Shown here piece after piece: positions 44,158-55,283 of a DNA stretch of 64,000 nucleotides. Source of the stretch: Cervus elaphus (Eukaryota > Chordata > Mammalia > Artiodactyla > Cervidae); assembly GCF_910594005.1 (NCBI RefSeq), contig NC_057816.1:27979797-28043796 (forward strand), given 5' to 3'. The notes under the pieces are model-generated. The model saw only the letters and a list, made by a program, of their open reading frames with translations. It ran no database searches and was not told where the DNA came from. Within the stretch, counting starts at the first letter, position 1. The number at the start of each line of letters is the position of its first letter. The translations under genes were made by a program, and so were the position numbers.

Positions 44158-44371
44158 ATGCTTAGTCGCTCAGTTGTGTCCGACTCTTTGTGACCCTTTG
44201 GACTGTAGCCGGCCAGGCTCCTCTGTCCATGGGTATTTTCAAGGAAGAATACTGGAGTGGGTTGCCATTTCCTCCTCCAGGAGATCTCAACCCAGGGATT
44301 GAACCCACATCTCCGGTGTATCCTGCATTGCAGGCAAATTCTTTACCTACAGAGCCATTGGGGAAGCCCTC
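44158..44371 (-). mobile_element. Bov-tA SINE, full length
   Basis: GTCGCTCAGTTGTGTCCGAC to CCATTGGGGAAGCCC. Confidence 0.95.
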
Positions 44372-44384
44372 AATTTGGGGGTGT

Positions 44385-44585
44385 GTAAACAGAGCCTGCC
44401 ATTAACGCTGTATGACCAGAAATAAGCCACTCTCTCTCTAAGGCTTAATACCTCTTCTGAGAATCATGGTGATACTGATACCAACCTCAGGGCATAAGGA
44501 TTTAGCAAAAGTATATGTAAAATGATTAAAATAAAACCTAGTACTTGTTCATCACTCAGTATGCATGAGCAGTTAATAAATGATG
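44385..44585 (+). mobile_element. MIR SINE
   Basis: TGCCATTAACGCTGTATGAC, ATACTGATACCAACCTCAGG and AAAATAAAACCTAGTACTTG fit a diverged MIR. Confidence 0.65.
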
Positions 44586-44699
44586 ACACAACTATTATAT
44601 CAACAACTAGTGCCATTTTCCATAAAAAGCCCATTTCAGGCTTTTCAGAAGATGGGCAAGGTGAATATGCCATTCTTTATATTTAGAATGACAAACGTC

Positions 44700-44717
44700 T
44701 GTGTGTGTGTGTGTGTG
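44700..44717. repeat. TG microsatellite
   Basis: Nine TG units. Confidence 0.93.
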
Positions 44718-45084
44718 GTGAAGGAGAGAGGAAGTGCTTGTAGACATTTTAACACATCCGCTGACTACCGTCCAGTCACCTGCCCATGCTGAATTAAGAG
44801 GCTTTGCAGAAAGGCTCTGCTGGCCCCTTATAATTGGCTCAGGCTGCCACATGTATCTGCATGTGCATTGCATGACTCCGGGGTCCATGAGCTCACACTG
44901 ACCATGATGAGAATATGGTGTCCCTGGTTGATACTCTTGAATGACCACAGTTAGAAACAGACTCCCAGTCATTCAATGAGAATTGAGTAAGTTCTACCAC
45001 ATTTAGTTTCTCAGCTATATTTGGCATAGTCTATCATGCACTGCTTCTTGAAACACTGTTTCAATTTGACTTCTGGGACATGTT
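44718..45084. other. Unique non-coding stretch
   Basis: A 121-codon minus-strand frame crosses the microsatellite and is not recognisable. Confidence 0.4.
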
Positions 45085-46075
45085 ATCTCTTGGTTTTCTT
45101 CCCCTCTCACTAATCACTACTTCATCTCTACCTGGTTCCCCTTCATTATTTTAATGTCAGATTCTCAGACTTCCCCAAGGCTCAGTTTTTGGGTCACTTT
45201 TCTATTTACATTCATTTCTTTGATGTTCTGACCCATTCCCATATAATTAAATCCATTCTCTATCCTGATCATTCCAAAATGTATATCTAACCCAGAACTC
45301 ATTTATGAATTCCAAGTTCTTACTCAAGTGCCCACTTCATATATCCACTTGGATGTTTAAAAGGCACTTGCAAAATTGCCAGCATGACAAGTTGTTTCAG
45401 TTGTGTCTGACTCTGTGTGACGATGTGGACTGTAGTCCACCAGGGATTCTCCAGGCATGAATACTGGAGTGTGTTGACATGCCCTCCTCCACGGGACCTT
45501 CCTGACCCAGGGATCTAACCTACATCTCTTACGTCTCCTGCATTGGCAGGCGGGTTCCTTACCACTAGCGCCACCTAGGAAACCCAAATCTAAACTTCTG
45601 AATATTCCTGCCAGCCTGAACCTGCTTCTTCTGTTCCTGCTACAATTTTCTCAGAGTGCCAACTCTTTCTCCTTTCTGAGGCTGCGAACAAGTCTTTAAC
45701 TCCCTTTTGTGCCAGTCTGCACATGATTAACTATGGAGAAATGCTAACAGTTCTACCTTCAAGATAAAAATGAATCAAACAACTTCTCACCACCTCCACT
45801 GCTTCTGCCCCAGTCCAAGTCATCTACAGTTTATTTGTAGATTATTGTAATAGCCTTCTATCTATAGATTCCACTGACCACTCCTGTGTGTTCTCAATCA
45901 AGCTGTTTCAGTGCTCATTCCAAAATGTTGAATCAGATCTTGTCACTCTTTCTCTTTAGTTCCTCCAACAGCTCCTCATCACACTCTAAGTCAAGCACGT
46001 ATAGTAGTCAAGTCAGCAAGGCCCTAGTAATTCATTTCTCCTACTCCAACCTCTTCAACTTCATTGAAGTATCTA
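45085..46075 (+). mobile_element. L2 LINE ORF2 region, sense, with nested Bov-tA
   Basis: AGGCTCAGTTTTTGGGTCAC, TATATCCACTTGGATGTTTA, CTTCTCACCACCTCCACTGC, CCCAGTCCAAGTCATCTACA, ATTATTGTAATAGCCTTCTA and CTCCAACAGCTCCTCATCAC follow L2 RT-coding order. Many stops; no function remains. Confidence 0.85.
45389..45587 (-). mobile_element. Bov-tA SINE nested in L2
   Basis: AGTTGTTTCAGTTGTGTCTG, CTGACCCAGGGATCTAACCT, and GCGCCACCTAGGAAACCC at the right. L2 resumes immediately after. Confidence 0.93.
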
Positions 46076-46215
46076 CAATGTCCAGGAAGCAAACTCAATG
46101 TCCATCAACAGAGGAACACATTAATCTGTTTTAAATTCTTCATTCCACAGCACTATCAGTGCCTGATTTGATAGAGATACACATATACATAGCCTTATAC
46201 ATATATATTAATATT

Positions 46216-46272
46216 TGTTGGTGTTTAGTTGCTAAGTCATATCCAACTCTTTGAGACCCCATGTACTGTAGT
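46216..46272 (-). mobile_element. Bov-tA SINE, 57-bp 3' remnant
   Basis: GTTTAGTTGCTAAGTCATAT, CCAACTCTTTGAGACCCC and ATGTACTGTAG, then an abrupt switch to L1. Confidence 0.85.
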
Positions 46273-46840
46273 TTTTCTTTCTTTTGATTGTTTTGGCTAT
46301 TTGGGGCTTTTTGTGTTTCCATACAAATTAAAAAGATTATCCTAGTTATGTGAAAAATGCCTTTGGTAATTTGGTATAGATAGCACTGACTATGTAGATT
46401 GCCTTGGGTAGTATAATCATTTTGACCATATGGATTCTTCCAACCCAAGAATATGATCTTTCCATTTGTGTCATTTTTTATTTCTTTCATTGGTGTCTTA
46501 TAGTTTTCAGGGTACATGTCCTTTGCCTTCTTAGGTAGGTTTATTCCTAGGTATTTTATTCTTTTTGATGCAATGGTACATGGGATTGTTTTCTAAATTT
46601 CTCTTTCTGGTCTTCCATTGCTACTGTCTGTTAATAGAAATGTAATAGGTTTCTGTGTAATAATTTTGTATCCTGCAACTTTTCTGAATTCATTAATGAG
46701 CTCTAGTAGTTTTCTGATAGCATCTTTAGGATTTTTATGCAAAGTATCATGTCATTTGCAAACAGCGACACTTCTTTTCCAATTTGGATTCCTTTTGCTT
46801 CTTTTTCTTCTCTCGTTGCCATGTCTAGAACTTCCAAAAC
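46273..46840 (-). mobile_element. L1 ORF2 fragment, antisense
   Basis: GATTGTTTTGGCTATTTGGG, GTAGATTGCCTTGGGTAGTA, TTATTCCTAGGTATTTTATT, TTTTGTATCCTGCAACTTTT and CAATTTGGATTCCTTTTGCT are antisense ORF2. The inferred peptide opens MYPENYKT near 46517, followed by frameshifts. Truncated at both ends. Confidence 0.9.
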
Positions 46841-47037
46841 ACTGAGACTTGCAGGATAGGTATAGAATGGTAGGTTGGTGCAAGGAACAGAGAGGGGAGG
46901 GAGAGCTAAGAAGACAGACTGAGGCCACATGGTGGTCAAATAAGCTTGAATCTATAACCATACTGAAGGAGAGGCTTTTTTTCCCTTTTGCTAAATCTCA
47001 AGGCCTTTAGTGCTACTTTGGTATTCCATTCCCTTTC

Positions 47038-47777
47038 TTCAGTTCAATTCAGTTCAGTCGTGTCTGCCTCTTTGCAATCCCATGAACCGCAGCACGCCAG
47101 GCCTCCCTGTTCATCACCAACTGCTGGAGTCTACCCAGACCCATGTCCATTGAGTTGGTGATGCCATCCAACCATCTCATCCTCTGTTGTCCCCTTCTCC
47201 TCCTGCCCTCAATCTTCCCCAACATCAGGGTCTTTTCAAACAAGTCAGTTCTTCGCATAAGGTGGCCAAAGTACTGGAGTTTCAGCTTCATCATCAGTCC
47301 TTCCAATGAATATTCAGGACTGATTTCCTTTAGGATGGACTGGTTGGATCTCCTTGCAGTCTCCAAGGGACTCTCAAGAGTCTTCTCCAACACCACAGTT
47401 CAAAAGCATCAATCCTTCGGCACTCAGCTTTCTTCACAGTCCAACTCTCACATCCATACATGACTACTGGAAAAACCATAGCCTTGAATAGATGGACCTT
47501 TGTTGACAAAGTAATGTCTCTGCTTTTTAATATACTGTCTAGGTTGGTCATAACTTTTCTTCCAAGGAGTAAGCATCTTTTAATTTCATGGCTGCAATCA
47601 CCATCTGCAGTGACTTTGGAGCCCAAAAAAATAAAGTCAGCCACTGTTTCCACTGTTGCCCCATCTATTTGCCATGAAGTGATGGGACTGGAGTCGTGAT
47701 CTTAATTAAGCCAACTTTTTCACTCTCCTCTTTCATTTTCATCAAGAGGCTCTTTAGTTCTTCTTCACTTTCTGCCA
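47038..47777 (-). mobile_element. BovB (RTE) LINE 3' end
   Basis: From the tail AGTTCAATTCAGTTCAGTCG to TCTTCACTTTCTGCCA, about 740 bp. Compared with the usual BovB sequence it lacks roughly 20-25 bp between GTGATCTTAATT and AAGCCAACTTTTTC (near 47700-47712). Confidence 0.96.
47049..47653 (-). pseudogene. BovB reverse transcriptase C-terminal remnant, frameshifted
   Basis: Two overlapping open segments (47330-47653 and 47049-47396, minus strand) are in different frames. The switch matches a CT insertion near 47360 that is absent from the 12.75 kb copy. Recognisable words are YGCESWTVKKAE, ARRSNQSILKEISP, LKLQYFGHLM and RMRWLDGI. No catalytic core is present. Confidence 0.9.
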
Positions 47778-49070
47778 GATTCACTTTCTTAGAAATTAAC
47801 ATTTCTGTTATTTTCATGCCTAGATCCAAGCCATTTTCAGGTTCTTTTATTCTAAGGGAAAAAAATTAACAATTTTTTCATTAATACATGTGACATTCAC
47901 AGACAGACTTCAGTAAGGCCAAAACCCAATTCTAATGTATAGACACATTGTGAGAAAAGATTGAAAAAAAAAATGTATACTATTACACATTCCAAGTTGT
48001 AATTCTTTTCAGAGAAGAGAAAATATACATACTTACATTTACACTCTGAGAGTGTTTTATTTATGTAATAAAAATCCCAGGTGAGGAGACTACAGTGCAA
48101 TTTTAAAGTATTGAAGGGGAGTTAAGTTTACATGGTGTAAATTACGTCTAAGGAAAAGAGAAGTATTAGATTCATAAAACATAGTTTTCCTTTGCATTAC
48201 CATGAAAATGAGGAAAACAATGACAGTGCCTAGAAAATTCTGGAAAACCAATGATTCTTTTTCATAGAAGATGAATGTTCCATGATATTGCTGTGATTAA
48301 TCAAATAGATAATACCTTATGTGCATTTGTCTGGTAGGGTGCTGGAATTTTTTTTAGTAGATGTTTGTAAAGATAGGAACATGAAGTAGCCAGCAGCACT
48401 GCCTTCTTCCCTTGAGTCCACAAACAACCACAGAGAGAACAGTCAGAAACTGGAAGAGATCCGAGAAAGCAAATGGGTTCTGCCCTGAGAATGCACAGTC
48501 AACTTTAATAAAATTCTGGTCACGTAGTCCAAAGCTCAGACCTGCTTTGGTTTAATCAGCTTCCAAATATTCGAGTACAGCCATGTTGATCCAGGCCCCT
48601 CCATGCATAATTTATTCCCCCTAAATTAGATCTTGTTTATTTCCCTTTGTCTGACACATTATATTGAAAGCTGCAATGGTGAGACTACAGTGTTGCAACA
48701 GATTTATGGGTGTATGTGTCCCTGTATGTAATTAGAGCATTTACACACATCGCTCATGTTAAGGCCTGCCACTTCCTCCTGGCACATGATGGATGCAGAA
48801 CAGGATTGGATTATAAGCAGGATTTCAGGTTCCTCTATTTTGGCAAGTAATTTGGGCACTGTGTTTGTGAAAATGGGGCTGATCTGCCCTTAGCAGAATT
48901 GGATGGATCTTGAAGATCCTACACTTAACACCTTCCTAGGTTGTGAGCAAGATCTGCATGAATTTGTGAAGTCCTCCAGTGAGGATTTTGTGAGAGCTAC
49001 ACTTGACCAGCTCAACAGTGTCAAAGATTCAAAACCCTAGGATTCTGAGCACATTCTTTTCAGTGCTTTC
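47778..49070. other. Repeat-poor unique block
   Basis: About 1.3 kb free of recognised interspersed repeats, with no long frame. 48400-49060 is of even, complex composition and is a candidate for conservation testing. Confidence 0.45.
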
Positions 49071-49105
49071 AAGAAAATTCTGGAAAAAAAAAAAGAAAAT
49101 TCTGG
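49071..49105 (+). mobile_element. Poly(A)-only insertion between 13-bp direct repeats
   Basis: AAGAAAATTCTGG at 49071-49083 is repeated at 49093-49105 with only A between. Same architecture as at 9.24 kb. Confidence 0.65.
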
Positions 49106-50433
49106 CAAAAATACAATTACTATCTCCCTGCTTTCTGTCCTCAGTTGAGGAAAGAATGAAATTCAAGAATGTGAGGGACTAGAGGGACAAGCACTATGGG
49201 AAATCCTGAATCACACTGTCATTTTTATGACACGTGAGACTAAAGTGTCAGAAATCCCATAGCCAAACTCAGAGTAGGACCAGAGAAAATTCATTTAATT
49301 CCACCACCTGGTAAGTGACCCACAGAAATGGGGTTTGTATTAATTCTATCCATGACTTTTAGTATGATTAAAATATCATTAAAATAACAGCTTAGGAAAA
49401 ATACATTCAAATTTTTTTCAAGAATAGCTTCGAAGTGGCAACATTATTTATGGAAAGCGTTATGGCTGTCTATAACATACATACTTGGCCTTGTAGTTTT
49501 CTTTGCACATTCCTGATGTTGTAAAAGGAGAACCTGGTTTTCTGAGGTGAGGATATTAATAGTTTGGCATCATCAAAAAGCAATTCCTTGCTTATTTGGG
49601 ACGTGGAGCCCAGCTGGGTCTCCCTTGTGACTCATTCTATATTCACCCGAGCTCTCTGCCTGCCTGCCGGCGCAGCACTCTCATGAATCCTTAATTCCAT
49701 TTGAACTCAGCGATGCCAGAGTCACTTTCCATCAACCCACCTACTCAGCTGGATTGCGCCAGCCTCTTCTGTGTAAAGCATCATACTCCCATTCTAAGAT
49801 TGATTAGGTGTTGGGCCACCATCACAAAGACGAAGGAGGTCAATGTCAGCACCAATGTTAAGACCCAATAGCATCGTCATCTCTTCTGACCTCCAGAGCT
49901 GACAATAGTGACATTTTTCTGGAATTTACCTACATAAACCCCGTGCTTTGTTGAATCAGTCATATCGACACTTCATCACTAATGATGCAATGAAACATCA
50001 GTGATGTGTTACTCTCACCGTCTATCTGCATAGCTCAACAATTGAAACCAAGATGACATGATGAGGTCAGATCAGACTGATCTACAGCCAGCCCTGTATC
50101 ATGGCACCTTCCTCATTCTCCTGCTTTGTTCTGCTCTGGGGTGATAAGGCTGGCATGGCTGGAGTGCTGGCCAGATGTCCGATAGGAAGTGCAACTCTAG
50201 ACTCCAGCGACTGCAAGGCAGGCAGCCTAGATATTCTCAGGGTCAGAAGCAGAGAGACTCAGAGAGCAAGCTCAAAATACACCCTTATGTCCACAGACGA
50301 GTGCAGAACTAAAACTTTGTGACCAAGCTAGAGGCTGAGGTGTAACACGGGGACAGACTCAGCAGAAGAGCAAGGGCAAGGGCGGGGAAGCTGTATTTAA
50401 GAAGACATTTCCCAAGAACTGGGCCGGCACAAT
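49106..50433. other. Repeat-poor unique block
   Basis: About 1.3 kb without recognised repeats. 49560-49960 includes a GC-richer patch (GCCTGCCTGCCGGCGCAGCA, 49656-49675). A 73-codon plus-strand frame at 50101 shows no domain. Confidence 0.45.
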
Positions 50434-50439
50434 GGTGGC

Positions 50440-50460
50440 TTTTTTTTTTTTTCTTTTTTT
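50440..50460. repeat. T-rich run
   Basis: T13, C, T7; no SINE or LINE body attached that I can recognise. Confidence 0.8.
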
Positions 50461-50694
50461 AGAATCATAAATTAGAGGGTTGGCAAAGTGCTGAGCATTG
50501 AAAAGACCAAAAATTTATTTAGAGAGTATTGGATTATTTGAGCTCTCCCTCATGGACATTGAAGAGTTGAAGGTAGAAATAGTCAAATGTGATCCCTGCC
50601 ATGAGAGGTTCACCATTGGCAACAGGAGACAGGAATATAAAGAAAAACTTAAATACTCACAAGGCTGAAAAGTAATATTATCATTCTACCAGGA

Positions 50695-50900
50695 GGGTAG
50701 TGATAGAAGCCAGCATTTACTGAAAACTCGCCATATACCAGGTACTATTTTCAATCCTTTATATATATCGACTCCTGATTTTACTGCCCTGTTTTTACAG
50801 AATAAAGAAATAGAGGCTAAGAAAGGTTAACCAATAATCACCTAATGCTGCAAAGCTAATTAGTGGTTAAGTTTGCTTCTGACTTACAGCTTGACCATTA
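50695..50900 (-). mobile_element. MIR SINE, near full length
   Basis: CCAGCATTTACTGAAAACTC, ATACCAGGTACTATTTTCAA, TTTTTACAGAATAAAGAAAT and GCTAATTAGTGGTTAAG are antisense MIR. Confidence 0.82.
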
Positions 50901-51654
50901 CACTAGTCTGTTCCAGGAGACGCATTTAAAACAAAAAACAAAAAAACAAAAAACTTTGAAATATGTGGAACTTATCAGTGGAATGCCAAGAACGGTGTGG
51001 AGGCTGGAAGCCATGAGTTATGAGCCAAGTTCCTCTTGTCCCTTTCCAATGAGTCTGTTGAGATTCAACATCGGGTTCGAGTGGGAGATGCATAGTGTGG
51101 TTTCAGGTATGGATGAGAAGGGGGGCAATAGTCAACTGTTTTGCTTGGAGTGGAAGGAAGAACGCTTTGTCTGTGGATTCTTGAACCACTTACTCTCTGT
51201 TCTGGAGGCTAGTTTCCTCTGACAGCAAATTGAAAATCTTGGGGTAACCAGTAAACATTGGATAGGCCTGCCAATGGACAACAAAAACAAAAATGAAAGC
51301 ATCTAACAACTGGTTAGTTTTAAGAGGAAAACAAAACAAAACAAAACCTCATAGGACTCTTCACACATTTTAAAGGTTGTCATGTGGAAGGAAAAAAAAA
51401 AATGACAATATGCTCCATACATCTCTAAAGGATGCAACTGGGCCCAATAATGGGAAATTATAGAAGGTGATTGCAGCTTGATAGCTAATTTTCCCCAGCA
51501 ACTTAAGTTAGCAAAGTGGGATGTCTTTGTCGCTAGAGTCATTTACATAGATATTGTGTCATTTTTTGTTAAGAGTAGTATCAGTAGCTTTCAATTTGAA
51601 GGTCCAAGAGACTCTTGTACTGCTCGTTGTAAATATTCATAGCTGGGCTTGGCA
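50901..51654. other. Unique stretch with A-rich simple repeats
   Basis: AAACAAAAAACAAAAAAACA (about 50930-50957) and (AAAAC)4 at 51327-51348. A 119-codon plus-strand frame (50863-51222) begins inside the MIR. Confidence 0.5.
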
Positions 51655-51755
51655 TCCAGAGATTATGATTCAGTAGGTCAGTAGTTGGTACCAGGAATCT
51701 CTTGTTTTCGATAAGTAAACTAGAAGATTCTGATGCAGGTGAGAAATATTAATCT
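51655..51755 (+). mobile_element. hAT-Charlie-type fragment
   Basis: GATTATGATTCAGTAGGTCA then AGATTCTGATGCAGGTGAGA follow the Charlie-type MITE pattern. Confidence 0.55.
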
Positions 51756-52976
51756 GAAAACTACAAGCAGGGTTTCTACTTTTAGAGAAGTTAAGAGTCC
51801 ATGACTAGGTTACCCTCCAGCTCTGTGTCCAGACCTTGTTGATCTATCTCTACCCAAAGGTTCCTATTTTTCATTCAGTCTTGAACACACAATTTGATAG
51901 TTAGATGTTGCTATTTTGTCTTCCTCTTCTAATTAATTCCCTCCTCAAACCAACATTTTCTGAGCATCTACTATGTGCCAGGCGCTGCTATTGGCACTAG
52001 GGAGAGAGAGTAGAGCAAAGCACCCTGTTAAAGTGCTGCAGCTATCTAGGGGAGGGAGAAAAGGAAACAAAGTAAGCTATTTTATAAATGTTTCCTCTAT
52101 ACAGCATCACCTGAGCTCTTGTGAGGAAGGGCTCTGCTTATTTAACAACTCATAAAATGTCTAGAATAATGCTATGCAAAACTAGGTACTCAAAAATATA
52201 TTTTAAAGACTCGGTGATACATTAAAATAGGAATAGATTTGAAGAAAAACTATAAAAACATATTTTTCTACCACAAATAGAGCTAATCTCACTGGTTTAA
52301 CTGAGGATTTTTTGTGCTTTATATGGATAATATTTGTAAGGTGGTGGATTTTTGTTGGCTTTAATAGAAAGTGTATCCAGAAAAAGTGACACAAGCTTCT
52401 CAGGGTTTGGAAGGTCTCAAATACCTTTGGAAGGCATTTGGGAGAAAATAAAAATGATGAGGGGACAGGACATGCCATGGTGTAAGACAGGGGTCAGCAA
52501 AATTTTTTATATACATAAAAGATCAGATAATTAAATATTTTCAGTTTTGAGGGGATATGAGGTCTCTATCACAACTCCTCAGTTATGCCACAGTATCATG
52601 AATGACCCTACAGGCAATATGTAAATGAATGAACATGTTCTAAGACAATTTCTTATATAAATAAGTGATAGACTAGATATAGCCCTCAGACCACAATTTG
52701 CTGGCCCCTCATTTAGGAGAAACAGCTAAAAAAATCATGTATGCTTAGTTTAGAGAAGCCAGAAGAAGAATGCCATATCTATTTTCAAAATTTGTAATGA
52801 ATTTCATACAGAAGAGGGATTTGACCTATACCATATGACCAGAGGATCTAAAACCAAGGAGTGGAAGGTTTGTGCCAACATATTTTTCCAGGTAAAAGAC
52901 TACGAAGAGGGAAAAGATGGGATGGGAGGAATTGGGCGATTGGGATTGACACCTATATATTATTGATTTTGTTCAT
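51756..52976. other. Mostly unique non-coding stretch
   Basis: A short antisense L2 end at about 51950-52005 (ATTTTCTGAGCATCTACTAT, GTGCCAGGCGCTGCTATTGG). The rest is unassigned. Confidence 0.45.
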
Positions 52977-53065
52977 TGTTCAGTTGCTCAGTTGTGTCCA
53001 ACTTTTTGCAACCCCAAGGACTGCAGCATGCCAGGTTTCCCTGTCCTGGCTATTAGACTACTGAT
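52977..53065 (-). mobile_element. BovB-type tail fragment
   Basis: GTTCAGTTGCTCAGTTGTGT, CCAACTTTTTGCAACCCC and CAGCATGCCAGGTTTCCCTG: the subtype seen in sense at 33.4 kb. Confidence 0.8.
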
Positions 53066-53080
53066 GCTCTGTATACTATG

Positions 53081-53302
53081 GGGCTTCCCAGGTGACTGAG
53101 TGGGTAAAGAATCTCCCTGCAATGCAGTAGACACAGGAGACATGGGTTTGATTCTTGGGTCAGGAAGATCCTCTGCAAGGAGGGCAAGGCAACTCACTCC
53201 AGTATTCTTGTCTGGAGAATCCCATGGACAACGGGGGTGTGGCAGGCTACAGTCCGTAGGGTTGCAAAGAGTTGGACATGACTGAAAGGACTGAGCAGAC
53301 AC
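53081..53302 (+). mobile_element. Bov-tA SINE, full length
   Basis: GGGCTTCCCAGGTGACTGAG to GAGTTGGACATGACTGAAAG. It lies head-on to the inverted tail just to its left. Confidence 0.94.
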
Positions 53303-53344
53303 ACACATAAAATAGGTAAATAATGAGAACATGCTGAATCTCAC

Positions 53345-53525
53345 AGGGAGCTCTACTTAATGCTCTGTGGTGCCCTAAACGGGAAGGAAATCCAAATGGG
53401 AGGGGATATATGTATTTGTATCACTGATTCATTTTGCTCATTTTGCTGTACAGAGAAAACCAACACAACATTGTAAAGTAATTATCCTCCAAAAATATTA
53501 ATTTAAAAAAATTTTTTAAATAAAA
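53345..53525 (+). mobile_element. Artiodactyl L1 3' tail
   Basis: GGGAGGGGATATATGTATTT, CCAACACAACATTGTAAAGT and AATTATCCTCCAAAAATATT, then an A-rich end. Confidence 0.88.
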
Positions 53526-53928
53526 GAATAACTTTTTAATAGAATTCTCTATGGTAGTAACTTATATAATGAGTTTTCCATTGCTAGAGGTATTCAAGAA
53601 AGTATCAGATTCCCACTTAGGAATGTCCCAGAGTGGACAAGCGACACTGGTGAACAATTTGAATAAAAGCCCTTTAAGGTCCTTTCATCCAGCAGATTCT
53701 AGAGCAGGGCACAAAATAAGCTCAGGTTGTCACAGAGGCACAGTTAAATGAGGGCCTAGTGCTTGCACAGGTTAAATTTCATCTATGATAAATCAATTAC
53801 TGGGTGAAAAGCCAGCTCTGCTAAATCTTAGGTACACATATTAATTAACAGGTTTAATATAACCAAAAGTTAGAAATGAATTAAATATCAGATCTGACTT
53901 CTGTGATTCTGATTTATGGAAGACTTTA
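53526..53928. other. Unique non-coding stretch
   Basis: Separates two L1 tails of the same orientation; no repeat recognised. Confidence 0.4.
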
Positions 53929-53929
53929 A

Positions 53930-54140
53930 GAGCATATATGATAAAGTTAATCCCATGAACTACATAAAATAGATAAGCAACAAGGATTTACTATATAGCA
54001 TTGGAAATTCTACCCAATATCCTGTAATAAGTTGTAATGGGATATAATCTGAAAAAAAAAAACCCAGCCCAAATCACTATGCTGAACACCTGAAATTAGC
54101 ACAATATTGTAAATCTACTATATTTCAATAAGAGAACGGA
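53930..54140 (+). mobile_element. Artiodactyl L1 3' tail
   Basis: AGCAACAAGGATTTACTATA, CCTGTAATAAGTTGTAATGG, GAACACCTGAAATTAGCACA and ATTGTAAATCTACTATATTT. Confidence 0.85.
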
Positions 54141-55084
54141 GTGTATCTGGCAAATGGGTTGGTCATTTGAAAACTAAGGAGATGTCTCCCAGTACACAGA
54201 TTAAAAAAAGAATCCCTCCTCCTTCCTCTTTTTTAGAATTCAAGGAATTTTACATTTCTGAGTCTTTTTTAAGGATATAAGCCTTTTTGGTGCCTTCTGC
54301 TGTTTTGCATTTATAAAGCTGTAAATGCTAAAAACAACAGCACCCCAAGACGGATGTGTAGATCCATAAGATTAATAAACACAGTGATTTATTCAGAATC
54401 TATTGCCCTGCTGATGAGAACGAGAAAGAGACAGTGTCTGAAGGATGGACATGACAGGGAATAAAGGGCTTAAACTGTGTGGCTGTCCTTACCATGTTAC
54501 CCATGTGTGCCCAAGAAGCAAATCCTCAATCAGTCTGAGCTTAGTCACCTCCTCCTGGTGGAGGGTCGGGAGGGGTGAGTGATTCCAATCAGTATCCAGT
54601 TGTTAGAGTAACAGCCATGTCGGTTCTGGATGGCCGACTGGGCGAAAACATGTTTGTTCTACTTAATGTGACAGTGTCCTGTCAAATTAACAGCCGTGGC
54701 GGCAGGAGCAAGCTTGCTTAATGGGTTGGAGTCAGTTCCTCGGAGAATTTATCATCAACATGACACCAAGAGGAACCCCAAACCTCATTACCAGGTTTAT
54801 TTGCAGATAATAACCAAAGGTATGCCGTGGAGTTACAGCAGGATTTGTTTACTCTTTAGCCACCCGGTTTCATGCCCTTTATCAAATGCTGCCCCTTTAA
54901 CTCCCACAAGCTCTGCAGGTTCATGCTTGGTCCATGATTAAACATACCTGGTGAAGTAGAATTATTTAAGGACCTGTGCTGAGATGATTTAGCAAGATAC
55001 AATGATGATGGGAAATAACAAGCATTGGAAGAGGAGGGCAGGGGAGGAAGGGAACTACCCAGAATTGTGCTTCATTGTGAAGAT
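54141..55084. other. Repeat-poor block, strongest conserved-element candidate
   Basis: 54340-54960 has no recognised repeat and no credible frame but dense developmental-factor-like words: CTGTCAAATTAACAG (MEIS/homeodomain-like), TGACAG twice, CCAATCAG and TTGCAGATAA (GATA-like). Word matches alone prove nothing. Confidence 0.45.
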
Positions 55085-55283
55085 TTCATCTTTTTCTTTT
55101 ATTTTGATGTGGACCACTTTCAAAATCTTTCTTGAATTTGTAACAATACTCTTGCTGTTTATGTTCTGGTTTTCTGGCCACAAAGCATGTGGGAATCTTA
55201 GCTCCCTGACCAGGGCTTGAACCCACATCCTGCCCTGCATTGGAAGGCAAAGTCTTAACCACTGGACTGTCAGGGAAGTCCCT
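55085..55283 (-). mobile_element. CHR-type SINE
   Basis: TTTTATTTTGATGTGGACCA tail, GCATGTGGGAATCTTAGCTC, GACCAGGGCTTGAACCC and CTGTCAGGGAAGTCCC. Confidence 0.9.

Noticed and set aside
46140..46517. 125-codon minus-strand frame
   Set aside because: A chance join of L1 ORF2 remnant and Bov-tA 3' sequence, not a gene.
50863..51222. 119-codon plus-strand frame
   Set aside because: Begins inside a MIR and crosses A-rich simple repeat; composition Lys/Gln-rich there, no domain recognised.
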